64,000 nucleotides of DNA from Catenuloplanes indicus (GCF_030813715.1 NZ_JAUSUZ010000001.1:3100001-3164000), one strand, 5' to 3'. Counted from the first letter of the stretch, positions 25,540 through 34,471 are shown. Program-made: numbers and translations. The notes: generated by a model not told the origin, from the sequence alone.

Positions 25540-27588
25540 TCAGCCGGCCTCGGCGTAGGCGCGGCCACCGTCGGTGAGCGACTTCGTGTTCGGGTCGTAC
25601 AGGCCGTTGCCGAAGTCCGCCTCGACCGGCAGCGAGAACCACGCGTACCGCTCGACGTACGGCAGGCCCTCCATCATCGCGGTGGATCCGTCGATGAACG
25701 CGGCCTGCTGCGCGCCGCTCGGGAACTTCGGCGAGCCGGAGAAGTTGATCAGGCCGTACTCGGTGACCCAGATCGGTAGCTTGTACCGGTTGTACACCGC
25801 CTTGATGTAGCCCTCCAGGTGCCCGACCGCGGCCGGGCTGAAGTCCGATCCGTACCAGTGCAGCGTGATGAAGTCGATCTTGTAGCCCTTGGCCTTGGCG
25901 CCGGTCATGAACCGGTCCAGCCACCCACCGGCGGTGTCGCCGCCGTAGGCCACGGCCGGGCTGCCCAGCCGCATGCCGGTCGCCTGCAGCTGCGGCCACA
26001 GCTCCAGCGCCTGCTCCACGGTCATGTTCGCCTGCTCGCCCAGGTCCGGCTCGTTGAAGCCGAGCAGCGTCCGTCCGTTCGCCTTGGCCTGCGCCAGCGT
26101 GCCCGAGTTGACCGAGTCCTTACCCCAGATCATCGGTACGAACTCGATGCCGGACGGCGCCTTGACCTGGTCCGGCCCGGAACCCCAGGTGTAGTACCAG
26201 GACGCGCCGACCGCGGTCATCCCCGGCCCGACGCCGGGCACCTGCCAGGTGCTGACGCCCTTCTTCGACGACGCCTCCACCACCGCGGGCGCGGCCGGCT
26301 TCGGCGCGGCCGAGGTCGCGACCGGTGTCGGGCTCGCGCTGGGCGACGGTGACGGGCTCGGCGACGCGGACGGCGACGGACTCGGGCTCGCGCTCTCCGA
26401 CGTCACCGGCACGACCGCGGCGGGCGGCGGTTCCTGCGCGGCGGGCACCGGGTCATCCTGACCGGTCAGCGCGAACACGCCGCCCGCGGTGATCACCGCG
26501 GCCGTGGCGATCGCGGCCGCGATCGGCTTCAGGCCCAGAAGACCACCGAGACCAGCCTTCGCCGGTACGACGTGCGCGCCGGCCTGCCCGGCGGAGGCGA
26601 TCTCGGGGCGGGCCAGCACGTGGGTGGCCGCGTTGCCCGGGTCGGCGCCGACCGCGTTCAGGTGCGCGGTCGTGTCCCCGGCCGGCGTCGCGTCGTAGTG
26701 ATGCGGCGCGGTGTCGTAGCTTGACGGGGTGTCGTAGCCGGACGCGGCGTCGTAACCGTGTGCGGCCTCGTGCGCCGCGGCCGCGCCGTGCAGCGCCGGC
26801 TCCAGCAGGTAGCCCGGGATCGGCACCAGCGCGAGCCCGGCCAGCAGCTTCTCCGCGTCGACCATCTCGTGCCAGGCGCGGGCGCACTGCTCGCACTCGC
26901 GGGTGTGCCGAGCGAACCGCTTGCGCCACACCGGCTCCGGCCGGCCGTCCCAGCCGATCGCCAGCAGCGTCAGGTCCGGGCAGGCCGGGTGCGCCCGGAA
27001 CGCGCGGACCACCACGCGCGCGGCCTCCAGCTGCGCCTTCATCCGCTGCACGCGGACCGCGGTGTGCTGCTTGGTGAGCCCGAGCGCGGCCGAGACGTCG
27101 TCCCGGTCCAGCTCGCCGGCGGCCTCCAGCCACCAGAGCGAGAGCAGCTCGCGGTCGTCCGGGTCGAGCCAGCGGGTGGCCTGCGCGACCTCCTGCCGCT
27201 GGCCGGAGAGGCCGAGCCGGACGATGGTCAGGTCGACGAAGTCCGCACCCGGGTCGGCCACGTCGTCCGGCGTGGCGTCCGCCGGGTAGCCGCGGGTGAG
27301 GTCGCGGTGCCGGTCGCGGACCAGCCGCATCGCGATCGCCACCACCCAGGAACGGAACGCGGCCGGGTCGCGTAGCTCCGGCAGGTTGTGCACGACGCGC
27401 AGCATCGTCTCCTGCACCACGTCGTCGACGTCGGCGTGCCCCTGCAGCGCCCGGCCGACGACGTTGTAGACGAGCGGCAGGTAGGCCGCGACCACGCGGT
27501 CCAGCGCCGCCGCGTTCCCCGCCCGGGCCGCGTGCACGGTCGCCGGGTCGACGCCGCCCACGGGGCCCCTACCGTCTGGAGTCCACAT
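25540..27588 (-). CDS. ECF sigma factor fused via zinc finger and TM helix to extracellular GH128 glycosidase domain
   Basis: 682 residues from the ATG at 27588. Order: sigma region 2 (about 30-95, DVDDVVQETMLRVVHNLPEL), region 4 (about 140-195, LGLTKQHTAVRVQRMKAQLE), an anti-sigma-like zinc motif (HTRECEQC, about 228-235), a Tyr-Asp-rich disordered repeat, one TM helix (about 355-375, AAAIATAAVITAGGVFAL), a Ser-Pro linker, then a GH128/Asl1-type (beta/alpha) barrel. The barrel keeps the GFNEPD and WVTEYG glutamates. It resembles the actinobacterial ECF53-type sigma group with carbohydrate-related C-terminal extensions. One polypeptide thus joins an outside beta-glucan-binding or cleaving domain to a cytosolic transcription factor. 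Release is presumably by proteolysis. Confidence 0.88.
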   Translation of the reverse strand: MWTPDGRGPVGGVDPATVHAARAGNAAALDRVVAAYLPLVYNVVGRALQGHADVDDVVQETMLRVVHNLPELRDPAAFRSWVVAIAMRLVRDRHRDLTRGYPADATPDDVADPGADFVDLTIVRLGLSGQRQEVAQATRWLDPDDRELLSLWWLEAAGELDRDDVSAALGLTKQHTAVRVQRMKAQLEAARVVVRAFRAHPACPDLTLLAIGWDGRPEPVWRKRFARHTRECEQCARAWHEMVDAEKLLAGLALVPIPGYLLEPALHGAAAAHEAAHGYDAASGYDTPSSYDTAPHHYDATPAGDTTAHLNAVGADPGNAATHVLARPEIASAGQAGAHVVPAKAGLGGLLGLKPIAAAIATAAVITAGGVFALTGQDDPVPAAQEPPPAAVVPVTSESASPSPSPSASPSPSPSPSASPTPVATSAAPKPAAPAVVEASSKKGVSTWQVPGVGPGMTAVGASWYYTWGSGPDQVKAPSGIEFVPMIWGKDSVNSGTLAQAKANGRTLLGFNEPDLGEQANMTVEQALELWPQLQATGMRLGSPAVAYGGDTAGGWLDRFMTGAKAKGYKIDFITLHWYGSDFSPAAVGHLEGYIKAVYNRYKLPIWVTEYGLINFSGSPKFPSGAQQAAFIDGSTAMMEGLPYVERYAWFSLPVEADFGNGLYDPNTKSLTDGGRAYAEAG

Positions 27589-27711
27589 CCCGCACCCTCT
27601 CCTCGGTTGGCCATCCTGACGCAACCCGACGGGTCTGACCAGGGCCGCGCAGACAGGAGACGGGTCACCCGGGCACCGATAACAGGAAACTGCCCGAGAT
27701 TTTTCCGCGAA

Positions 27712-27736
27712 GGCCGCCCCGAGCCTAGGGACGGCC
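27712..27736 (-). terminator. Imperfect hairpin downstream of the amylase gene
   Basis: GGCCGCCCC (27712-27720) pairs with GGGACGGCC (27728-27736) with one C-A mismatch and a 7-base loop, about 20 bp after the amylase stop. A T-run at 27700-27704 lies outside the stem. Confidence 0.4.
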
Positions 27737-27756
27737 TCCTACCAGCGGGTTTTCCC

Positions 27757-29589
27757 TTACTTCCAGGTTTCGTTCCGCGTCGTCGTGCCGCCCGGGCCGG
27801 TGGTGAACGTCCGGTTGCCGCCGGACTCCCACGTGACGGATCCGTTCGCGTCCTTCTTGAGGTACTTGTACTCGATCGCGGTGTTCGGCGGCAGCGACAC
27901 GGACCCGGACCAGACCGGGTAGCCGGCCGAGGACAGCGGCATCGCCGCGGCCGGGTTCCACGAGCCGAGCGCGGGCACGCTGCCGGCCACGAACACGTTC
28001 GTGCCCCAGGTGGTGGTCACGGTCGCGTTGAAGGTCACCGCCACGTTCCCGGTCGGGTTCGGCGTCGGCGTGCCGGTGCCACCGCCGGGCCGGGACCCGG
28101 CGTGGATGGCGAACGCGCCGTTCGCCGGGATCGTCACGGTCGCGTTCCCGGCGGAGACAGCCACGGACGCGCCGGTACAGCCGCTGCCGGTCGCGACGCC
28201 GGAGATCACGTCGCAGTAGACGCCGTCCGGCAGCCCGGTGCGGTACGTCGCGGTGGACGCGCCGCCGGAGGCGTTCAGCCCGACCCAGCCGAGCGCGCCG
28301 CGCCGGAACCCGATCACGTTGCTCGCGGTCGCGGTGAAGTCGGAGACCGTGGTGGCGGCCGCGGTCGCGTTGCGCCAGCCGACCATGCCCCGCACGCCGG
28401 TGGACCGGTGCAGGCACTGCCACTGGCCGGTGCCGCAGTTCACGTCCGTGACGAAGCCGTTGGCATCCGCGGGCGGGGACGCGCCGGTGTTCGACGTGCT
28501 GAACGCGAACCCGTCGTAGACGAACGGCTGCCCGTACGGGTACGCCAGCATGAAATAGTTCGCCAGCGTGTACCGTGCGCCGTCCTGGTAGCGCAGCGTC
28601 GTACCGTCGCGCTCCAGGTCGTGGTTGGTGATCATCGCGGCGGTCTGGTCGCTGGCCGCGTCCAGGTTCCACGACGGGATGCCGGCCAGGTTGCTCAGCG
28701 TGCCGTTGACGAACTGGGTGCGCAGTCCCTGCGCGTAGGAGAAGCCGAGCACGTCACCGTTCGAGGTGAACGCGGCCGGTTGCAGCTCCGGGTCGGTCGC
28801 ACCGGTGAAGATCTCCTGCGCGATGTACGGCGCCCGCCCCTCCGCCGTGGTCGGGTTCAGCAGCGCCCGGATCGCGGCGAAGTCGGCGCGCGCGACGTGC
28901 TTGGCCGCGTCCACCCGGAAACCGTCCACGCCCAGCCCGATCAGATCGTTCAGGTAGCCGGCGATCTTCGACCGTACCGTGGCGTCCTGGGTCTTCAGGT
29001 CCGACAGCGACAGCAGCATGCAGTTCTGCACCTCGGCGACGTTGTTCCAGTCGTCGATCACCGCGTCGTCGTCCGCGCAGTAGCCGTCGTCGGCGTGGTG
29101 GAAGTCGTCGTAGCCGTACGGCACCGCCGGGTACGAGTAGCCGGACGGGTTGACCACGGAGCCGCCGTACGTGGTGGTCAGCGTGTTGTTCGCACCGGCC
29201 ATGTGGTTGATCACCGCGTCCACGTAGACGCGCACGCCCGCGGTGTGGCAGGCGGTGACCATGGCGGCGAACTCCGCGCGGGTGCCGAGCCGGCTGGTCA
29301 GCTTGTACGACACCGGCTGATACACCTCCCACCACGGGTGCGCGCCGCTGTCGCTGGTCGCCAGGCTGATCGACTCCGCCGGCGGCGCGACCTGGACCGC
29401 GCCGTAGCCGGCCGGGCCGAGGTGGTCGCGGCAGGCGGCGCCGATCGACCGCCAGTTCCACTCCCAGAGGTTCGCGGTGACGTCGCTGTTGTTGAGGGAG
29501 ACGGCGGCCTGGGCGTTGACCGTCACCCCGGCGAGACCAGCCGCGGCCACCGCGACCGGCACGAGTGCTCGTGCGATGAGTTTCTTCAT
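27757..29589 (-). CDS. Secreted GH13 alpha-amylase with CBM20 starch-binding domain
   Basis: 610 residues from the ATG at 29589, with AGGAAG upstream. A Sec signal (MKKLIARALVPVAVAAAGLA..QAA) precedes a GH13 barrel with region I (DAVINHM), region II (GFRVDAAKH, nucleophile Asp), region III (AQEIFTG, acid/base Glu) and region IV (ITNHD). The all-beta C domain is followed by a short PTPNPT linker and a CBM20 (VPALGSWNPAAAMPL, YKYLKKDANGSVTWESGGNR). It is an extracellular endo-acting starch hydrolase close to Streptomyces amylases. Upstream sequence holds a MalR-like operator. Confidence 0.95.
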   Translation of the reverse strand: MKKLIARALVPVAVAAAGLAGVTVNAQAAVSLNNSDVTANLWEWNWRSIGAACRDHLGPAGYGAVQVAPPAESISLATSDSGAHPWWEVYQPVSYKLTSRLGTRAEFAAMVTACHTAGVRVYVDAVINHMAGANNTLTTTYGGSVVNPSGYSYPAVPYGYDDFHHADDGYCADDDAVIDDWNNVAEVQNCMLLSLSDLKTQDATVRSKIAGYLNDLIGLGVDGFRVDAAKHVARADFAAIRALLNPTTAEGRAPYIAQEIFTGATDPELQPAAFTSNGDVLGFSYAQGLRTQFVNGTLSNLAGIPSWNLDAASDQTAAMITNHDLERDGTTLRYQDGARYTLANYFMLAYPYGQPFVYDGFAFSTSNTGASPPADANGFVTDVNCGTGQWQCLHRSTGVRGMVGWRNATAAATTVSDFTATASNVIGFRRGALGWVGLNASGGASTATYRTGLPDGVYCDVISGVATGSGCTGASVAVSAGNATVTIPANGAFAIHAGSRPGGGTGTPTPNPTGNVAVTFNATVTTTWGTNVFVAGSVPALGSWNPAAAMPLSSAGYPVWSGSVSLPPNTAIEYKYLKKDANGSVTWESGGNRTFTTGPGGTTTRNETWK

Positions 29590-29616
29590 GTCAGGACTTC
29601 CTGTCCACGAGACCGT

Positions 29617-29649
29617 TGAAACTTTTTGCAGCACCTTGCAAGGGTTTCA
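29617..29649. promoter_or_regulatory. MalR-like operator region for amylase
   Basis: Two TTGCA motifs at 29626 and 29636 are exactly 10 bp apart, and the second is inside the perfect palindrome CCTTGCAAGG (29634-29643). An outer inverted repeat TGAAAC (29617-29622) and GTTTCA (29644-29649) encloses them. TTGCA-type repeats are known upstream of Streptomyces amylase genes and bound by the LacI-family regulator MalR. No malR is in this window. Confidence 0.5.
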
Positions 29650-29727
29650 GCAAGGTATCAAGCTGTTACCGGCTCGTAAAGATGTCCGTCCATGCGAAAG
29701 GCCCCGCCGTGGGGGCGGATTCCAGGG

Positions 29728-30997
29728 GTCGTCGCAACACAGTGGTCAGCTGGTTTCGGCCAGGAGTTTAGCGAAGCGCTCGGCTGGGGTGTCCCAGCCG
29801 AGCGTTTTGCGTGGGCGTCCGTTGAGTTCGGCGGCGACAGTGTCGAGATGGTCGCGGTCGTGGACGGACAGGTCGGTGCTTTTCGGGAAGTATTGGCGTA
29901 GCAGGCCGTTGGTGTTCTCGTTGCTGCCGCGTTGCCAGGGTGAGTGCGGGTCGCAGAAGTAGACCGGGGTGTCGGTGGCGATGGTGAACTGCTGGTGCAG
30001 GCTCATCTCGATGCCTTGATCCCAGGTCAGCGAACGGCGTAGGTGCGTGGGCAGGCGGCCGATGGTGGCGGTCAGGGCGTCACGGACGAGGTCTGCGGTG
30101 CGGCCGGCCGGCAGGTGCACGAGCATGACGTAGCGGGTGTGGCGTTCGACCAGGGTGCCGATCGCGGAGCGGTTGTCCTTACCGATGATCAGGTCGCCTT
30201 CCCAGTGACCTGGCACGGCTCGATCCTCGATCTCGGCGGGGCGTTCGCTGATCATGACCATCTCGGTGGCCATCCGGGGTGTGCGCTGCTGCGTCTGACG
30301 GCGAGGGCGACGCATCGCGCGGCCGGTACGCAGCGCCTTGGTCAGCTCGCGACGCAGTTCACCGCGGCCTTGGACGTAGAGGGCCTGGTAGATCGTCTCG
30401 TGCGTCACGTGCAGCTCCGGGCGCTCAGGAAAGTCCCGCCGCAAGCGTCGCACGATCTGTTCAGGGCTCCACCTGAGGTCCAGCCCGTCCTGAACGGCCT
30501 GGCGCAGTGCAGGATTAGCAGCGATCTTGCTGATCTTCGGACGCGAACGGCGCGCCTCGGCACGCGCCTGCGCCGCATGGGGCCGGTAGTCCCCACTGAC
30601 CGGATGCGCGTTACGTCGTAGCTCACGGCTGATCGTCGCCGGGTCACGGTCCAGTTCGACGGCGATCTGCCGGACCGTGACCTGCTCACGATGCCGATCG
30701 GCGATATACACACGCTCGTCCTCGTTGAGGAACCGGCCTCGCACCGACGGCGCCGTCACGGCCGTGATCGGCGCCGCGCCGACGTTTCGGCCGGTCGGGT
30801 TCCGGCCGTTACGCCACCGCCGGCCGGTCCGGATGTTGATCCCGACGATCCTGCACGCTTCCGCTGTTCCGACACCCTGACCCACGAGCGCAAGATAAAC
30901 CTCACGCTCGCGGGTCAGACGCCGACGGCCCTGAACAACCGACCGATCCCGGATCTCGAAGTCCATCGCATCCCCTGAACTGGGGTGTTGCGACGAC
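29728..30997 (-). mobile_element. IS30-family insertion sequence
   Basis: A single transposase gene is bounded by inverted ends: GTCGTCGCAACAC at 29728-29740 and its exact complement at 30985-30997, with looser similarity further in (AGTGGTCAG against CAGTTCAG). Length is about 1.27 kb. I could not identify a target duplication. The element lies in the loop of a terminator hairpin between the amylase promoter region and ptsI. Confidence 0.8.
29746..30966 (-). CDS. IS30-family DDE transposase
   Basis: 406 residues with an N-terminal HTH pair (LTREREVYLALVGQGVGTAE, then VRQIAVELDRDPATISRELR) and an IS30-type DDE catalytic core: WEGDLIIG (first D), LTWDQGIEM (second D) and GSNENTNGLLRQYFPK (E). 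The frame is intact, so the element may be active. The ATG at 30966 lies 31 bp inside the right end. Confidence 0.92.
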   Translation of the reverse strand: MDFEIRDRSVVQGRRRLTREREVYLALVGQGVGTAEACRIVGINIRTGRRWRNGRNPTGRNVGAAPITAVTAPSVRGRFLNEDERVYIADRHREQVTVRQIAVELDRDPATISRELRRNAHPVSGDYRPHAAQARAEARRSRPKISKIAANPALRQAVQDGLDLRWSPEQIVRRLRRDFPERPELHVTHETIYQALYVQGRGELRRELTKALRTGRAMRRPRRQTQQRTPRMATEMVMISERPAEIEDRAVPGHWEGDLIIGKDNRSAIGTLVERHTRYVMLVHLPAGRTADLVRDALTATIGRLPTHLRRSLTWDQGIEMSLHQQFTIATDTPVYFCDPHSPWQRGSNENTNGLLRQYFPKSTDLSVHDRDHLDTVAAELNGRPRKTLGWDTPAERFAKLLAETS

Positions 30998-31043
30998 TGC
31001 TAGAACCCAAGGGGGTCGGCGGGGCCTTTCTGGGGGGGTGGTG

Positions 31044-32678
31044 CTAGGAGACGAGCTTGCGGGCCTGAGCCGGGTCCTCCGCGTCGAGCACCGCGGCGGC
31101 CAGCCGCTCGCACTCGGCCAGCGTGTGCGCGGCCAGCGACGCGCGGACCGCGGGCAGCGCACGCGCGGACATGCTCAGGCTGGTGACGCCGAGACCGGCC
31201 AGCACCGGCGCGAGCGCCGGGTCGGACGCGGCCTCGCCGCAGACGCCGACGGACTTGCCGGTCGCCTTGCCCGCGGCACCGCAGGCCGCGATGAGCTGCA
31301 ACAGCGCGGGCTGCCACGGGTCGAGCAGCTCGGCGAGCGTGCCCACCTGCCGGTCCGCGGCGAACGTGTACTGGCTCAGGTCGTTCGTGCCGATGCTGAG
31401 GAAGTCGACCACGCCGAGCAGCTTCTCGGCCCGCAGCGCCGCGGCCGGCACCTCGATCATCACGCCGGCCTTCGGCAGCCCGGCGGCGTGCACCGCGGCC
31501 GCGAACTCCGCGGCCTCGGCGACGGTGGAGACCATCGGGGCCATCACCCACACGTCCGCGTCCGTCTGGATCGCTGCCTGGGCGATCGCGGCCAGCTGCG
31601 TGGTGAGCACGTCCGGGCGCTGGCGAGCGATGCGCAGGCCGCGCACGCCGAGCGCCGGGTTCGGCTCGCCGTCCTGGTGCAGGAACGGCAGCGGCTTGTC
31701 CGCGCCCGCGTCCAGCGTACGGATCACCACGCGCCGGCCGGCCATCGCGGCGAACACCTCGCGGTACGCCGCGACCTGCTCGTCCAGGCCCGGCTCGCGG
31801 GTGCGGTCCAGGAACAGCAGCTCGGTGCGGAACAGGCCGACACCCTCGGCCTCGGTGGCCGCGACCGCGTCCTTGCCACTGCCCACGTTCGCCAGCAGCG
31901 CGACCGCGTGGCCGTCGGAGGTCCGGCCCGGACCCGACGAGTCCGCGATCGCCTTCGCGGCCTCGGACGCCTTCGCCCGGACGGCGTCGACCGCCTCGGC
32001 GGAGACGCCGGTCTCGATCACGCCGGTGGTGCCGTCCAGCGTGACCAGCGTGCCGTCCTCGACGTCCAGGATGCCCTTGCAGGACACCACGGCCGGCAGA
32101 CCGAGCGCGCGAGCCAGGATCGCGGTGTGGCTGGTCGGGCCGCCGTCCGCGGTGACCAGGCCGACGACCTGCTCCGGGTCGAGGTCCGCGGTGTCCGCCG
32201 GGGCCAGGTCGCGGGCGGCCAGCACGTACGGGTGGCCCGGCTGCGGCACGCCCGGCATCGGCCGGCCGAGGCAGACCGCGACCGCGCGGTCGCGCAGGTC
32301 GTCCAGGTCCGCGACGCGCTCGGCGAGGTAGCCGCCGGCCGCCTCGAACGCGGCGCGGTGGGTGGCGAACGCGGCGTCGATCGCGTGCACCGCGTCCGTG
32401 CCGCCCTCGATGCCCTCCTGCACGGCCTCGCGCAGCATCGGGTCGTCCGCCATCATCGCCTCGGCGCGCAGCACCTCCGCGACCGTGGCGTCGGTGGCCC
32501 GGTCGGCCCGCCGGCCGAGGTCGGCGACGACCTCGGCCAGCGCGGCGAACGCCTTCTCCACCTCGGCCGCGGCGTCCGCGACCGGAGCCGGCTCGGGCAG
32601 CGCCGGTACGGCGGCGATCCGCAGCAGCGGACCGCCGGCCAGGCCCGTGCTGACCCCGATGCCGGTCAGCTCAGCCAT
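31044..32678 (-). CDS. ptsI: PTS enzyme I (phosphoenolpyruvate-protein phosphotransferase)
   Basis: 544 residues from the ATG at 32678; its first 8 bases overlap the ptsH stop. The phospho-His motif is GGPTSHTAILARALGLPAVV, followed by the PEP-binding barrel (GLFRTELLFLDR, DAGADKPLPFL, MIEVPAAAL, GTNDLSQYTFAADR) and the catalytic-Cys region (GVCGEAA). It takes phosphate from PEP and passes it to HPr. It is the last gene of the PTS operon, and its original terminator is interrupted by the IS30-type element. Confidence 0.95.
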   Translation of the reverse strand: MAELTGIGVSTGLAGGPLLRIAAVPALPEPAPVADAAAEVEKAFAALAEVVADLGRRADRATDATVAEVLRAEAMMADDPMLREAVQEGIEGGTDAVHAIDAAFATHRAAFEAAGGYLAERVADLDDLRDRAVAVCLGRPMPGVPQPGHPYVLAARDLAPADTADLDPEQVVGLVTADGGPTSHTAILARALGLPAVVSCKGILDVEDGTLVTLDGTTGVIETGVSAEAVDAVRAKASEAAKAIADSSGPGRTSDGHAVALLANVGSGKDAVAATEAEGVGLFRTELLFLDRTREPGLDEQVAAYREVFAAMAGRRVVIRTLDAGADKPLPFLHQDGEPNPALGVRGLRIARQRPDVLTTQLAAIAQAAIQTDADVWVMAPMVSTVAEAAEFAAAVHAAGLPKAGVMIEVPAAALRAEKLLGVVDFLSIGTNDLSQYTFAADRQVGTLAELLDPWQPALLQLIAACGAAGKATGKSVGVCGEAASDPALAPVLAGLGVTSLSMSARALPAVRASLAAHTLAECERLAAAVLDAEDPAQARKLVS

Positions 32679-32955
32679 TGGCCGGCTCCTCGGCGTCGAG
32701 GTCGCGGGCGAGCAGGTCGGCGAGGCCGTCCAGCGCCTCGTCGGCGCCGTCGCCCTCGGCCGCGAGGACCACCTCGGTGCCCTTCTTGGCACCGAGCGAG
32801 AGGACGGAGAGCATGCTGTTCGCCGGGACGGCGCGCTTCTCCCCCACCTGGATCGTCACCTTGACCGGCGCCGCCGCGGCGGCCTGGACGAAGAGCGCGG
32901 CCGGGCGGGCGTGCAGGCCGCTCGCGGACCCGACGGTAACGGTGCGCGTAGGCAT
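32671..32955 (-). CDS. ptsH: PTS phosphocarrier protein HPr
   Basis: 94 residues with the active His in SGLHARPAALF (about residue 15) and the regulatory-Ser helix region NSMLSVLSLGAKKG. It carries phosphate from enzyme I to the IIA protein encoded upstream. Having general PTS genes inside a sugar-specific operon suggests that this operon supplies a dedicated set. Confidence 0.95.
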   Translation of the reverse strand: MPTRTVTVGSASGLHARPAALFVQAAAAAPVKVTIQVGEKRAVPANSMLSVLSLGAKKGTEVVLAAEGDGADEALDGLADLLARDLDAEEPANG

Positions 32956-32990
32956 CGGTGCCTCCTTATGTGTCTGTGGACGTCAGCCGG

Positions 32991-34031
32991 TCAGGGCTCG
33001 ATCGTGACCTTGATGGCCTCGCCGCGCGCGACGATGCCGAACGCGTCGATCGCCGAGTCGAGCGGCAGCCGGTGCGTGATCAGGTCGGCGACCGGGACCG
33101 CGCCGGTGGCGATCAGGCGCAGCGCCTCCGCGTTGTGCGCCGGGCTGGAGCCGTTCGCGCCGACGATGGTCAGCTCGCGGTAGTGCACCAGGTTGGAGTC
33201 GACCGTGACGGTCGGCTTGTCCTTGGGCAGGCCGCCGAAGAAGCTGACCCGGCCCTGACGGGCGACCATCTGCAGCGCCTGCTCCTGGGCGGCGCCGGAG
33301 GCGGCGGCCGTGATGATCACGTCGGCGCCGCGGCCGTCGGTGGCGTCGAGCACGGCCTGGACCACGTCGACCTCCTCACCGGCGATCGCCAGGTCCGGCT
33401 TGACCAGGTCGGCGGCCATGTCCAGGCGCTTGCGGTTCAGGTCGACCAGGAAGACGCGGTTCGCGCCGCGCGCCTTGGCCAGCCGGACGTGCAGGCAGCC
33501 GATCGGGCCGGAGCCCACGACCACCACGTCGTCGCCCTCGCCCACCCGGGCCAGCTCCTGGCCGTTGAGCACGCAGGCCAGCGGCTCGGCCACGGACGCC
33601 TCGGCGAAGCTGACGCCCTCCGGGATCCGGTTCAGGCCGTTCACGGCCAGGACCTTCGCCGGTACGACCATGAACTGCGCGAAGCCACCCTCGTAGTGGT
33701 AGCCCATCGACTCCTGGTTCGGGCAGATGGTCATCCGGCCGCGCTTGCACTCGTCGCACGTACCGCACGGGATCGCGGCGATGACCTGCACGCGGTCGCC
33801 CTCAACCCAGCCCTCGACGCCCTCACCCAGCGCGACGATCTCACCGGCGATCTCGTGGCCCATCACCCGCGGCGGGTGGATGTGGTGGTGGCCGAACTTG
33901 GAGATCTTGACGTCGGTGCCGCAGGTGGAACAGTTGCGCACCCGGATCTTGACCTCGCCCGGGCCGGCCTCCGGCTCCGGCATGTCCTCGAAGCGGACGT
34001 CGCCCGGGGCGTGGAAACGCACGACCTTCAT
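32991..34031 (-). CDS. Zinc-dependent medium-chain (sugar alcohol) dehydrogenase
   Basis: 346 residues with the MDR layout: catalytic zinc ligands Cys (NCSTCGTDVKI) and GHE (VMGHEIAGEIV), a structural zinc loop (PCGTCDECKRGRMTIC, four Cys), and the NAD-binding VVVVGSGPIGCLHVRLAKARG. It is closest in pattern to sorbitol/threonine-type dehydrogenases. Its position between PTS IIA and HPr genes suggests that it oxidises the hexitol phosphate delivered by the PTS to a ketose phosphate. No MtlD-type mannitol-1-phosphate dehydrogenase is present in the operon. Start and stop overlap the IIA gene as TAATG. Confidence 0.85.
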   Translation of the reverse strand: MKVVRFHAPGDVRFEDMPEPEAGPGEVKIRVRNCSTCGTDVKISKFGHHHIHPPRVMGHEIAGEIVALGEGVEGWVEGDRVQVIAAIPCGTCDECKRGRMTICPNQESMGYHYEGGFAQFMVVPAKVLAVNGLNRIPEGVSFAEASVAEPLACVLNGQELARVGEGDDVVVVGSGPIGCLHVRLAKARGANRVFLVDLNRKRLDMAADLVKPDLAIAGEEVDVVQAVLDATDGRGADVIITAAASGAAQEQALQMVARQGRVSFFGGLPKDKPTVTVDSNLVHYRELTIVGANGSSPAHNAEALRLIATGAVPVADLITHRLPLDSAIDAFGIVARGEAIKVTIEP

Positions 34032-34471
34032 TACTGTTCCCCTCCAACCGGCTTGAGCAGCCGGAGCACATCGTCGATTTCGGTGGCCTCGCGCAGTTCG
34101 CGGGCCTGGTCCGGGTCGAGCAGGATCTCGGCCAGCGCGGACAGCAGCTCGACGTGCCCGTCGCCCTTGGCCGCGATCGCCACGCAGACGGAGACGGGGT
34201 TGCCGTCCCAGTCCACGGCCTCCGGGAAGCGCAGCACGGCCAGCGCGTCCCGGTTCACCAGCTCCTTGCCGCCGAGCGTGCCGTGCGGGATGGCCACGCC
34301 CTCGCCGACGTACGTGGAGACGGACTGTTCACGGGCCAGCATCGTGTCGATGTAGCCGGCCTCGGCCGCGCCGATCGCGACCAGTGTCTCGCCGCACAGG
34401 CGGATCGCCGCGTCCCGGTCGGCCGCGGCCGCGTCGAGCCGGATGGCCCGCTTCTCCAGCAGCTCAGGCAT
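34031..34471 (-). CDS. PTS hexitol/mannitol-type EIIA
   Basis: 146 residues of the mannitol/fructose EIIA family, with the phospho-His in GEGVAIPHGTLGGK and the flanking DRDAAIRLCGETLV helix. It receives phosphate from HPr and passes it to the separate IIB protein. It overlaps the IIB stop by 8 bases. In E. coli the three mannitol domains are fused in MtlA; here they are three genes. Confidence 0.9.
   Translation of the reverse strand: MPELLEKRAIRLDAAAADRDAAIRLCGETLVAIGAAEAGYIDTMLAREQSVSTYVGEGVAIPHGTLGGKELVNRDALAVLRFPEAVDWDGNPVSVCVAIAAKGDGHVELLSALAEILLDPDQARELREATEIDDVLRLLKPVGGEQ

Larger units (their letters stand above)
29696..31030 (-). terminator. Terminator hairpin split by IS insertion
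   Basis: GAAAGGCCCCGCCG (29696-29709) and CGGCGGGGCCTTTC (31017-31030) are perfect 14-bp complements that flank the IS30-type element. Before insertion they would have formed one stem about 14 bp after the ptsI stop, with a loop of some 37 bases. The two arms are now about 1.3 kb apart. Confidence 0.6.

Noticed and set aside
29720-31005. Target-site duplication of the IS30-type element
   Set aside because: No convincing 2-4 bp direct repeat could be read outside the inverted ends; the exact outer boundary is uncertain by a base or two.
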